Assembly: GCA_907165065.1 (NCBI GenBank)
Contig: OU015539.1
Span: 1,612,001-1,676,000, forward strand
Source of the DNA: Caprimulgus europaeus
Taxonomy: Eukaryota > Chordata > Aves > Caprimulgiformes > Caprimulgidae
Reading direction: 5' to 3'
DNA: 64,000 nucleotides
Shown piece by piece: positions 23,831 to 35,730 of the stretch. Position numbers and translations under genes: made by a program. The stretch's first letter is position 1, and every line of letters begins with the position of its first letter. The notes below the pieces were generated by a model that was not told the DNA's origin, made no database searches, and was given only the letters and a program-made list of their open reading frames with translations.

Positions 23831-24105
23831 GGTGGGAGGATGGGACTCAAGCTGAGGAAGGTGAATGATCTCCCTCTTAAGAAAAAAACCCTATTCTTTC
23901 AGTAGTGACCTGCTGATGTTTAATAGGTCACAGTATTGCACTAAAAAGTCACTTCTGAGCTGGGCATACCTCTGCTGTGTCCTGGAAAACACAATCATTG
24001 TGCATGACTGTTCCCTTCTCTGTGCCATTGGAACTGTGTCCCGGGGAAGGGGCTTGCCTTGCCCTGACCAGCTGTGGCAGGAAACAGCTTGGCATGCTGC
24101 ATTTT

Positions 24106-24127
24106 TTAATTATTATTATTATTATTT
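24106..24127 (+). repeat. (ATT)n microsatellite
   Basis: About five ATT repeats preceded by a T run give a short AU-rich patch in the presumed DAGLA 3'UTR. Confidence 0.8.
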
Positions 24128-24474
24128 GCTTTGTGCTCTGTGATTATTAGGCTTCTTCTGAAAAGCCTGGAAATACCTAATGCTTGTGACCTGGGCTTGC
24201 CATAGACCAAGGCAGAAGTGTTAAAAAGAGCCCTTTTAGTTGAGGTTCTCATTGCATCACACTATCAGTAATTCCCATTTTCTGTTGTTCTCTCTTGACA
24301 AACAGATCTGTTCCTGGTCCTCCCAAACTAAATCCACTTTCTTGGCATTATTTCTCCTTTAAAAATGTCTTTCTGTGTCTTAATTCTCATCACTCCTTTG
24401 CTATGAGAGCATTTGGACAGACTGATCTCCTATTTCATCCTGGAAGAGCATCTCTGGAAAGCTTAAAAACCACA

Positions 24475-24480
24475 AATAAA
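24475..24480 (+). terminator. DAGLA: Candidate DAGLA polyadenylation signal AATAAA
   Basis: This is the first canonical hexamer after the DAGLA stop codon (3.27 kb downstream). It is supported only by position and hexamer match. Confidence 0.45.
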
Positions 24481-25144
24481 TGGGAAGCCTGTAGCTACCT
24501 CCTTCATTTGTACCATGTCCTATTGCCTCTGCTTGCTCTCCACTGGGATGTGGAGCTGTCTTTGGAAACATGAAGCATCCTCAGATGTCTTAATCTCTTG
24601 GCTTCTGGTTCCTACTCTTGAGCTTTGTGCCTTCTAAATCTTGGTATGTTCCCTTGATGTTTCAGGGGGAGGTTCCACCCCAGTTGAAGGCAGCGCTGGA
24701 CCTGTGCTTCAGAGTGCCTGACACCCTAGACCTCAGCCAAGCTGCCAACAGGTCACCCTGCTGGGGTCAATGGCACATCCTTAAAATCCCTTCTAAGAGC
24801 TCTTTGGTGGAGAAATGGAGCTGAGGCCACGTGGTTCCTGCAGGGCACAGTGTGGGCTTTGTGCACCTTTAAATTGAAGAGCAGGAAGTGAAACCCTCCC
24901 CACCACTGCAGCTTTCCAAAGGGTCTGCCTGGGTTCTCTGCCCTTTCCACGATCTCCTGGTGTGGCAGGTTTCAGCTGACTGTACCTGGCACTTTCTGTT
25001 GTGTGCTTGTGTGTGATATTCTCAGCAGACTGTGGTGGAGTGTAATCCTGAAACCTTCAGGGGCAGCTAGGAGACCCTTAACTGGGTGTGTGTTGAACTC
25101 CAACAGCTTAGGAACAGCCCCTGACCCTGCTGTGAATACACAAA

Positions 25145-25653
25145 CCTCGAGTGCTGGGTTCAGTGTTGGGCCCCTGACTCCAAGAAGGACCTGGAGGTGC
25201 TGGAGCGTGTCCAGAGAAGGGACCGGAGCTGGGGAAGGGTCTGGAGCACAAGTGTGCTGAGTTCCCGGCTGAGGGAACTGGGGGTGCTGAGCCTGGAGAG
25301 AAGGAGGCTGAGGGGAGACCTTCTGGCTCTGTCCAAGTCCCTGACAGGAGGGTGCAGAGAGGTGGGGGTGGGTCTGTTCAACCAAGGACCAAGGGACAGG
25401 ACAAGAGGAAATGGGCTCCAGTTGTGGCCAGGGCAGTTGAGATGGGATGTGAGGAAGAATTTCTTTGCTGAAAGGGTTCTGAGGCATTGGAAGGGGTTGC
25501 CCAGGGCAGTGGTGGAGTCCCCATCCCTGGAGGGACTGAAGAGTCGTGTAGACACAGCGCTGAGGGACATGGGTCAGTGGGGACTGGGCAGTGTTGGGTT
25601 CATGGTGGGACTCCATGAACTTAAAGGGCTTTTCCAATGAAGGCCATTCTGGG
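25145..25653 (+). repeat. CR1 LINE 3' fragment, subfamily A, longest copy
   Basis: It starts in the end of CR1 ORF2 (CTCGAGTGCTGGGTTCAGTG, then AAGAAGGACCTGGAGGTGCT) and runs through the 3'UTR to TTTTCCAATGAAGGCCATTC. It is the most complete subfamily A copy here and a good reference for the others. The tip microsatellite is degraded. Confidence 0.95.
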
Positions 25654-27561
25654 GTCCTGTGTGAAGGCTCTGGCACTGCTGTCCATTTCTGTACCTGGAA
25701 GCTGCCCTCTGACCCTTCTTTGTGCTCTCTCTATAAGATTTTTCCATCTTTCTGGTTACTGCTGCTTCTCTCTTTTTAATTAACTTTCATCCTTCCTGTA
25801 TCCTGCTTTAGACGGGGCTCTGAGATGTGTTTGTGTTTGAGAGCATCCTGGTGATTTGTGGCCTCTTTCATACATTCTTTGTGCATTTTGATGGTTTTCC
25901 TCAGCTTTTTTTACCTGCCTGCAGGCCAAGACCAATATTGCCATTGAATCGGCCCCGGAGATACCCCCAGTTTAACTGACACCTTGAGGCACACAAATCA
26001 GCAGGATTATCCCTTGGGATGGTGATTAGTTGGGGTTAATTGTTGCTGAAATGTATGTGTGGGTGTGTTTAGAGTTTGGCTGCTGTGGTTATATCCCTCT
26101 GGGGAGGACAGAGCAGGAGCAGCAGTGCTGAAACACACGTGCTTTGTCACTTGCCATCGTGTTGTCCCCCTGCTCCTTGCCCCTTTCCTAGGATGGCTCT
26201 TAGTTCCCTTTCTCATAGCAGAGCAGGGTACACATTGCCTCTACAACCTGCACTTGGCTTCCTTTATGTATTTTACAACCTGAACAAATGGGTTTTTAGA
26301 TACAGTGAAATTTGGAGTGGTGACATTTAGCTGCTGAGCTACCAGCTCCTTCCTTCTGCCGCTGAGTGGATGCTGTGTGCGGACGTAAACACCGCGTATC
26401 CCCCTCGTCACGGTCCCCACCTGGCTCCCCACAGAACACCCATGCTGGGGGGCTCTGCTAGCTTAACCTGCTGCATTGCCATGGTGAACAGAAGCCCTTT
26501 GGTGTGTTTGCCTTGGGAATGAGCTGGGCTTGCTGCTGGGTTCACTTTGTGCTGGTGCAGAGCCAGTGCTGGGATATTCTCTCCCCTTGGCAGTAAGAGG
26601 ACGTCCTGGCTTTGCAGCCAGGGTGGCAGAACCATTTGATTTCAGGTTTTTTTAGGTGTTCTTGTTGCAATTGCTGCATGCAAAGCACATTAAGCCACAC
26701 AGGTCAGTAATTTGCTGATAAAATGGTTTGTAAGTCTTCAAATGTAATGCAGAAATACTGGCAGGCATTTAAAACAACAACCCTGGCAGCTTTGCTCCTT
26801 GCTTAAAAGCTCCTCCAGCTTTCCTCCAGTCTGTAGCATTACATTTTTCTTCTCAGACAACTGAAGTCTGAGGTGGCTTTTGCTGACAATCCATCTATGC
26901 TGTCACTTGTTTGTCATCCCTTTGGTTTCAATTCACCCCACTAAAGGATTTTGTGGAGAGCTGGGGGTTTTTTAGTTATGCTGCTGCCCACAGACTCTCC
27001 CAGAGCTTCTGGGGACTTCAGGAAGTACACAGGTGATCTCTGCCATCCCAAAGCATAGTGTGGGGAGATATTTGTTGGTGAAGTGCTCCCTTGTTAGAGT
27101 TCTGTAGTGAAAGTAATGAGTTAGAGAAGCACAGGGAGGTAAAGGGGAAATGGGTCAGATATCTAATGTGCAGAGCCTGAAAGCTCAGTGGAAAAGCCAA
27201 AACACATTTAACACAGATGGTTGTTAGCTGTGAAATGTCAGCTCCTTCCCTGCTTGTGCTGTGCCTGGTGCCTCTTTAACCTGCCCAAGGAAAGGGAGGG
27301 TTGGAGATGCAGCACAGGCTGCTCTGACTGGAGGAGTGTGTGGCTCTGAAGCACTGGAGAGCGCTGGCTGAACCAGATTTATTGCATGTTCCTCTCAGCC
27401 TGTGCAGTGCTGAACTGCAGCGCTGGCTGTAGGGAAAAGCTGCTTTTCTTGTGCCAAAGCTCCCTCTCATGGTGCTCCTGTGTGGAGGAGGCCATGCTCT
27501 GTGTCAAAGGCAGAGTGTCTTCTGCTGGAGGCAAATATCTACCCTTCCTTGGCATCTATGG

Positions 27562-27816
27562 GAATCACAGAATGGGTGAGGTTGGAAGGGACCTCTGAAG
27601 GTCCTCTAATCCAACCACCCTGCTCATCAGAGACTCCTAGAGCACATGGACCAGGATTGTGGCCAGATGGCTTTTGAATATCTCCAGGGAGGGAAATTCC
27701 ACAGCCTCTCTGGGTAACCTGTTCCAGTGCTCATCACCCTCACACTGGAGAAGTTCTTCCTTACGTTGAGGTGGAACTTCCTATGCTGCAGCTCATGCTT
27801 GTTGCCTCTCATCCTA
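27562..27816 (-). repeat. CR1 LINE 3' fragment, older subfamily
   Basis: Read on + it begins AATCACAGAATGGGTGAGGT then TGGAAGGGACCTCTGAAGG, the reverse complement of a CR1 3' tip. It continues to TTGCCTCTCATCCTA. It is clearly different from subfamilies A to C and more diverged. Confidence 0.9.
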
Positions 27817-30753
27817 GAATGAGAGAAAGAAAAATTGCAGCTGGGAGGTGAGACTTGGTCTGAGAGTTCCTTGCTCTCCAGTCAGATGGTCACACTGGTG
27901 TTATGGGTCAAGTCTGAGAGGTTTGTGATATAGATGGTTCCAATATTGATTGATTTTTTCCCTTGCCAGCTCCTGAGCAGGCTGTGTGCCCACTCTCTTC
28001 CCTTCAAAGGAGGAACCACTGCCCCATGCAGTGCCATCTGGCAGGGACAAGCCTGGGGACCTGTAGTTGGTTTGTTTGAGTTTGATATTCCAGCTCAGAG
28101 GTGGCACCTTCACTGCCAAGATGGGTGAGCGCTGGATCTGTGGCAGACAGAGCCTGAAACTTGAACCCTGTGAATCTGTGAACTCTGTCATTAGTGGAGC
28201 AGATTTTAGGAAGGAGATCATTCACAGAGGATGTTGCTGGCCTGAACTTGGGCTGCTTCACAGCCTGCACCCTGGAAATCCAAAACCATTGAGGAGAGCA
28301 GCTCCTTGCTTCCTCAAAAGCATCAGCTCTCTCCAGGCACTTTGCTGTCTCTGTTGCTGTTGTTTTCTCTTTTTTTGCTTATTTTCTTGAGTTCCTACCT
28401 GTTGTGCCTTTGTTCTCCTTTGGCTTGAGGTCCAAGCCTCCTGCTTGGGACCAGCTTCTCTTCCTACTTGTGTGTTATTTCCTCTCTAGGTGTATGAAGG
28501 GGAATGCAGCGTGACCAGGGACTGGCTCAGGGTCACCCTTGCTGCTGGGCCATCTCTTTCTGCCTCTGCTAGGACTTTCCCACTGTCCTCAGGTTGTCTC
28601 CAAGTGCCAGTAGCAAAGCCTGACCTGAGGCAGGCTCTTTCCTCCTGCCTGTCACCCCACCCCAGTCTGGACCCTCACCTTGTGCAGTGTGTTCTGTGCA
28701 GCAGGGAGGGAACACTTCCTACCACTTCTCACCTTCAGTGGATGTGACCTCAGTCAGTGTTGAGCAGGTCTGTTCCCGAGTCAAACTTCCTCTCAGGTCC
28801 ATTCATGAGGGAAATTTTTCTACTCTTCCAGATCTGACACAATTTTTGCAAAAGCCAAAAGGGACTTAACAGATTCTGACCTGTCTGCTGCAGGTTTGAT
28901 CTCCTGACACTTCTCTTGCTGGCTCTGGAACAGCCATCATCCAAAAGGAAGCTCTCTTTGCAGAGAGTTGGGCATTTTCTGCTGCTTTCATCCCAGTTTG
29001 AGGCCTCTGACCTCATCGTGTTACCCTCTGGTCTGATTTTCCTTCCTGAAGTGTCCTACCTGCCCCACACACCTGTGTGATGAGGAGATGTCTATCTGCC
29101 TACTGTTTTATATCTAGGAAACCACTGAACACAGAGCAGCACAAGAACAAACCTTCCTTTGGGTGTTCCCTGCTTTCCATCAGGGGCTTTGCACAGTTCT
29201 GATGGCTCAGAGTTGGAGCTGCACGTGGCAGTACCAGGAGGAGGGAACAGTCCAAAGCAGCACAGGTGTCCCTTGGCACTTGGGCTGGCTTGGTGACATG
29301 TGCCTCTAAGGCTCTGTCCTGTCTTGCTGCACTGCTTTAGGGATGTTGTGTGTGCAAAGTGTGTTTGCTAGACCACTGCCACACACCTTTTTGGGTCTTA
29401 ACTCCCTTTTTCAGTATGTCCACAGAGCTGAGGCTGGTGGCAAAGTGGCATCATCTGCAGCTACTGAGGTTACAGCTCCCCAGCTTTCCCTCCACAGATG
29501 CTGCAGCTGAACTGAAGAGGTGATGTCCAGGGGATGGTCTCAAGCTCCTGTCCTAGTGAGAAACTTAATTACTAATGTCAGCACGGGGATTATTGGTGAT
29601 GGGTTGTGCCTCCCTGCATGGGGCAGCAGGAGGGGGACACCCTGTCCTGTAAGACCCTTTCCTTTGGCTCAGCTGTCTGCTCCAGTGTCCTGCCATGAGA
29701 GCCACCACTCTGGCCTGTCCTCCCTTGTGGCTATGAATGAGCAGAGACAGCAAGACCAGAGGAACTGGTGGAAACTATTTCCTTTCTCATCTTTTAGTGC
29801 TTTTTTTTAGTGCCAGCTGTGTTGGGTGGAGCCCAGCTGGATGGTCTCCTTGCACCAGGAGCTGTCTGCTGGTGGGGGGCTCCACGCTGCCATGGCACAC
29901 ACTAACTCCCTTGCCTCCCACTCCTCTGTGACAGGGGACACCAATGCCTCTATGGAAAAGCCCTTCTGCCTGTTTCTGTCACCAATCTGGCATCATGTGC
30001 TGGGGCAGCTCAGAGTAGGGTAGCTAGGAATTAACTCTTGGGCCCTAATTGCCTCTTTATAGCTAAAACCTTTTGCATTTATGGGAGAAACTGTCCCTCT
30101 AGGGAGCTCTGAGCTGCTCTGGCTGCCTCTTGCAGGACTTGGAGCACTTGCATATGCAATCAGGGGGGAGACAGCGCAGGATCCTGTGTCCCCACACGCT
30201 CAACCAAGAGGTCACTGCCTGTCCTGGGAATGCTGCCTTCCCAACCCCTGCTCCGAGCTGCCCCAGCATGAAGACTACAAGGAAACTAAAGCACTCCTCA
30301 CGTGCCATTCTCATGGGACTTTTTGTACCTGTGTATGAAAAATCCAAACTAATATTGCTGTAAAGAAAGATCCAGATTAATAATATAGCATATTCTATAA
30401 AGATCTATGTATAGAAAAGTCTCTGTGTATGGTGTGGCACTGTGTATAAAGTGGCTGTAGGAGCATGACTGGTGTATGTGACTGTTCCCAAGCCTGACCT
30501 GGAGAGTGATGGTTGTGACTGGCCTGAGGTGATGTCCTACCAGGTTGTGTATGAGTTTGAGAGTTGGAGGCAACTGCACTGTGCTCTCTCGTTGCCCAGG
30601 GATGAGGAATGTGGTGTTGGTGCATCGCTGCAGCTCTCCAGGGAACAGCTTAGCTGCCACTGGGGCTGATTGTCACCTCACTAGCTCTGTCCTGGAGCTC
30701 AGCTTTTGATGGAGTGGGGAAAAAATGCTTTGGGGAACATCTCTGTCCCTTAA

Positions 30754-31275
30754 GATCATAGAATCATCAAATGTGAGCTGGAAGGGACCCACCAGGATGA
30801 TGGACTCCAACTGCTGTCCCTGCACAGGACAATCCCAACATTCACACCATGGCCCCGAGGGCCTTGGCCAGATGCTGCTGGAATCTTGTCAGGCTTGGGG
30901 CCATGAGCACCTCCCTGGGGAGCCTGTGCCAGTGCTCCACCACCCTCTGCCTCAAGAACCTTTTCCTCATGGCCAACCTCCCCCTCCCCTGCCACATCTT
31001 CCTGCCATGGCCTCTGCTCCTGGCGTTGGTGGCCAGAGAGAAGAGCTCAGCGCCTGCCCCTCCTCTGCCCCTTGGGAGGAAGTTCCAGACCGCCAGGAGA
31101 TCTCCTCTCAGTCTCCTCTTCTCCAGGCTGAACAACCCAAGTGCCTTCAGCCTCTCCTCACACCCTTCCCCTCTGAACCCTTCCCCAATGTTGTGTCCCT
31201 CCTCTGGACACTCTCCAGCAGCTTTAGATCCTTTTTACCCCGTGGTGCCCAAACTGCCCCCAGTGCTGGAGGTGC
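30754..31275 (-). repeat. CR1 LINE 3' fragment, subfamily B
   Basis: The + strand starts ATCATAGAATCATCAAATGT, a reversed CR1 tip, followed by GAAGGGACCCACCAGGATGA. It extends through AACCTTTTCCTCATGGCCAA and into the ORF2 end at CCAGTGCTGGAGG. It shares long, nearly identical stretches with the + strand copy at 39233-39770. Confidence 0.93.
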
Positions 31276-34200
31276 TGGTGCTCATCAGCTTGACTCTTCT
31301 CCATCCTGCCTTTCTGTGCAGCACTCACTGGCTCCAGCTTGGCCCTGTGCAGCCAAGGGTGGAAACTGCAGGAGCCTCAGCTCTAACCCCCTTTTCTTCA
31401 GTGGAAAAGAGAATTAAGGAAAAAAACTTGATGCTTTGAGTTACCAAGCACTTGAATTCAACAATCTGCACAGAAAGCATGAGCTTAGTGCAAACAAAGG
31501 CAGTTGGTGACAAGGGACTCTGAGAAGGTGGCAGGGAGAGAAGAGGAGGACTGAGTGTGAGCAAGGACAGTGTGAAAGTTTACTCTGTGGAACAATAGTG
31601 CAGGGATCACCTGGGAAAAGCTGGATTTCACTTGGTGAGTGAGAGCTTCCCAGAAGCCTGGCAGCAAATGCCCTGCAGAGCATGGGCCACGTCTTGGTGG
31701 AGGTTTGTCAAGCAGGATCTTGACTCCTGGTGCCGTTCACACCACGGGTGAATGATGGGGATCACAATTCAGAGTCTGGAAAGGGGAAAGCAGCAATTGT
31801 GGCTTTACAGGGAATAAGGGGAACCAGTGGAACAGCTTGAGGAGAGGAGCAGGAGCTTGCTGAGCAGCCATGAGAAACAGAGGCAGGAACAGGAATGCCT
31901 GGAAGAAAGTAATCCTATTAATGGCTGCATGGAATAGTTTGTGTGGTTGCTTCTGAAGAGACTATCAGGGAATTAAGAGCTTAAAGGTGACTGAACTACT
32001 GAGTCCCTATAAAAATGCCTATAAAAAGTGTTGGTATGTAGAAGTGCCTGCCTGAGCCTTTGCTTTGCTTTTGTGGTTTGTTGGTTGTTGGGTTTTTTTT
32101 CCCTCCCCATAACTATCTCAGTCTCATAAAAGGATATTGCTCCTTCTGTAAACACTTCCTCTCGTGGGGAAAGAAAAACATCCAACTCTGGATGCTACCC
32201 TTGGATAAACAGCAAGTAATCCATGCCTAGGAGTGACTGCTTTAATATAGGCACTAAGGAGAAAAATAGATGCATGTGGATGCAGCAGGCATTGTGGATA
32301 TTGCTTAAAAACTTGGTTTTTTATATTAAAACCTCAGCTGTTGGATGCAGCTGCTATTTCCAAGAAGACTCTCTGGCTATTTGATATGTTGGTGGCTGTC
32401 AGAGAAGTTTCCACCTTATTGAGAAAATTTTTCAACCTATTGGCCATAAAACATCCAGAATGACAGCAGAAAAGAAACTTTCAAACAATTTGTGAGCCAG
32501 GCCTATCCATTCCCAGGCAAGCAAAGAAAAATAAGTGAAAACCAATGGAAATAGGGAAATAGTTGAAGCTGGGATCTAATGGTGAGTTGCTCGGAGATGG
32601 ACACCAGCCTTGCACAAAGCAGTTATTCTGTTTTTTTCAAGGATATTGGGTTGTACTGCAGTTAGAAAAGAGGAAAAAAGAGAAGCTGAAGGAGCAGGGC
32701 TCTGAAGCTGATGGCACAGAAAGTGTCTTCCAAAAACTCAGGCAGTAAGAGGTTATTGGATGACTCTGTGCTTCTCAGAAGAGGTGATGTTCTGGGTGGC
32801 TGTGTCACACTGAACCTTCCTCCACCAACTGATTGTCCTTGGAAACAAGGTGTGTGAAGCTCAAGGAAATGGAAACCATTTCTGTACAGGAGGGTTTCCA
32901 GCCCAGGGCTGTCTCCAGCTCTCAGTGCTTTGGTTCACTTTGTGCTCTCCATCAGCTGCACAACAGAGAAAAGGAGGGTGCTACCTGCAGTGACGGGGTG
33001 ATGCTCGCTTGACTTACAGGCTGGATTAGCCCAAAGAGATCAGGAGCCAGCTCAGCCTGCTCAGTGTAAGGGAAGATGTGGAAAACAGTGGCACATGGTG
33101 GTGCAGGAGAAGAGCAGCGTGGGTCAGAGCTGATGATGGGCCACCACAGCAGAGCTGGTGAGCGTAGAGGCTGTGTGGGTTGCTCTGAAGCCCTGCATGT
33201 GAGGATGCACAGCTCTTCTGCTGTTCTTCCACTAACAGGGCTTCCTTGAAAGGCTAAATCTGACTTTTGTGGGCTGATTTGTGCCTGTCAAAGTCAACAG
33301 AGGGGTTTGATCAAGCCTGGGGGTTGTTGGGAGATGCAGGATGCTTCCCTTCACACGGTTGGGACGCCCGGTCCGTGGTGCCCTGTGGCTGTTGGCTGTG
33401 CTGTAGCAGAAGGTGCTGTGCCCATGCTAGCAGTGCTGCCCACCTTGGGTGCTTCCCCTGTGCAGAGGTTCCCAGTGCTCAGCTCAGCACCCCTGGGACT
33501 GAAATCCTGCTCTCTGCCCACTCCCAGTGCTTGCTCTGCTGCTGGTGGGTGCAGATGTGGAGAACAATGGTAGCAGATGCCAGGGTCTCGCTGCTGCAAG
33601 GTCTCAGATGTGCTGTGAACTGGCAGAAGCTCTGTGGGCTGCAGGAGGACATCCTTTCCACCCTGTCCAAAAAGGTTTGGACTCATATTTTATGGTGCAA
33701 AGGCTCCTTCTCTGCCCTGGTTCTCAGTGCTGGTTTGAACCCCTGTGCTTCTGCCCATGCTTGTGAAGAGCTCTCCCAGACCGGGTGGCTGTTGCTGATG
33801 ACCATCCTTTCTTCTTCTTTTTTTCTTTAATCAATTGTGGTGTTGTCTCCATCTTGGGAATGAACCTCTTGCAGTTAATGAATAACCAGCAGGAGATTTA
33901 TCGGTGCAGTTCTCTTGCCAAGAGAGGAGATAACAGAATGAGCCCACAGCGTGGTCTGCTTCCGCCTCCAGCAGTGTGGGAGCTACCTTGGGTGTGGACA
34001 GGGGTTGGAGAAGGGCAAGATTGCATCCTCTGCTGTCTCACCCTGTCTGGGGACTGATTCTGAAGGAGGTTTGGAGTCAAAGCAGGAGGACACCCACAAT
34101 CAAAGCAGCTCACTGCTGAGAATGACTCCGTGAGGACAGATCTCCTTGGGCTGACCAAGTTCTGCCTGCTTGGTCTCTCTGTATTGGTGTGTGGTGGTTC

Positions 34201-34287
34201 ACCTGGAAGCCCAAGGTGATGGTGTGTTCTTGTATGAGTGTGTGGTCTAGGTTTGGTGCTGATGATGAGAAACTACTGATCTGTGGG

Positions 34288-34650
34288 AGAGAAGGCTCCA
34301 GGGAGACCTTCCAGTGGCCTCCCAGTACCTGAAGGGGCTCCAGGAAGGCTGGGGAGGGACTTTGGCCAAGGGCAGGGAGTGACAGGACAAGGGGTGATGG
34401 CTTGAAAGTGGCAGAGGGGAGATGGAGCTGAGATGTGAGGAAGAAATTCTTTGGTGTGAGGGTGGTGAGACCCTGGCCCAGGTTGGCCAGAGAAGCTGTG
34501 GCTGCTCCTCCCTGGAAGTGTTCTGGGCCAGGTTGGATGAGGCTTTGAGCAACCTGGTCCAGTGGAAGGTGTCCCTGCTGCTGGCAGGGGGGTTGGCACT
34601 GGATGAGCTTGAAGGTCCCTCCCAACCCAAACCAGTCTGGGATTCTGTGA
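34288..34650 (+). repeat. CR1 LINE 3' fragment, subfamily C
   Basis: Runs from GAGAAGGCTCCAGGGAGACC through ACCCTGGCCCAGGTTGGCCA to the tip GGGATTCTGTGATGATTC. It is highly similar to 52966-53386. Its 3' flank (34651-34722) is also present beside the copy at 45548-45728. Confidence 0.92.
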
Positions 34651-35339
34651 TGATTCACTGAGGCCATCTTCCTCCACTTTGATAGTCCATGATGTCTACA
34701 AAGGCCTCTGTGCCCATCTTGTTGACAGTTTTGTCCTATGCTGTGTGGCAGCAGTTGGCCAGCTGAGCCAAACAGGTCTCCTGCTGCAGCTGGGTGTTAA
34801 CTGGAGATATCTTGCCCCAAAACTACTTGGGGGTACTTCTGCTTGGCTTCTCACTCTGGTTTTTATCCAACACAGAGCTCCTGGGAATGGAGGCTCTTCA
34901 CTGGGTGGTTTTTTGCACTCTCCAGGCTGAGGAGGAGACTCCCAGCAAGACCTCCTGGAATCCCAGTGTGCCTGGAAACTGGCAGGAGCTGCCTGAGCCC
35001 TGAGGCGAGCGGCGTTTTGTTTAGGGGGCTGCACAAGGTCCCTGCTGCCGCGCCTGCCTTGGGCACAGCTGGCAGGAGACGCCCCCAGTCACCAGGCTGG
35101 CCGAGGAGGGGAAGAATTGCAGCAGTGTTTGAGGAGAGGAGATGCTACAGCACAAAGATGAAAGGTTTTGGGCAGCCTGGAGGGAGAGACCCAGAGAGAG
35201 GAGGGGAGATGTGTGTGGGGGCTGGGGGAAGAGTTCAATGTGCCCTGATTTCATGGGATTGCTGTGCTGGCTGCCTTGGAGAGCGTGGTGGGGAAAGATG
35301 GTTGATGTGCAAGGCCAAGGGAGGATGGAGGGGTAAGGA

Positions 35340-35730
35340 GAATCCCAGAATGGCCTGGATTGGAAAAGCCATTTAAGCTCATTGAGTCCCATCATGAACC
35401 CAACACTGCCCAGTCCCCACTGACCCCTGTCCCTCAGCACTGTGTCTACACGACTCTTCAATCCCTCCAGGGATGGGGACTCCACCACTGCCCTGGGCAA
35501 CCCCTTCCAATGCCTCAGAACCCTTTCAGCAAAGAAATTCTTCCTCACATCCCATCTCAGCTGCCCTGGGCACAACTGGAGCCCATTTCCTCTTGTCCTG
35601 TCCCTTGGTCCTTGGTTGAACAGAGCCACCCCCACCTCTCTGCACCCTCCTTGCAGGGACTTGGGCAGAGCCAGAAGGTCTCCCCTCAGCCTCCTTTTCT
35701 CCAGGCTCAGCACCCCCAGTTCCCTCAGGA
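35340..35730 (-). repeat. CR1 LINE 3' fragment, subfamily A
   Basis: The + strand starts AATCCCAGAATGGCCTGGAT (reversed tip) and ends near CCCCCAGTTCCCTCAGGAG. Similarity to 25145-25653 is very high. It lies in inverted orientation relative to 38842-39232 and 40301-40790. Confidence 0.94.

Larger units (their letters stand above)
21207..24500 (+). other. DAGLA: Probable DAGLA 3'UTR
   Basis: No coding signal follows the stop. The first AATAAA downstream is at 24475-24480, followed by a T/G-containing stretch (TTCATTTGTACC), so a main 3' end near 24495-24505 is plausible. That would give a 3.3-kb 3'UTR, similar in scale to the long mammalian one. The region holds no CR1, unlike the DNA just downstream. 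Longer forms reaching 30.4 kb cannot be excluded. Confidence 0.5.

Noticed and set aside
30725-31417. 230-residue open frame on +
   Set aside because: It is almost wholly an antisense reading of the CR1 subfamily B copy at 30754-31275.
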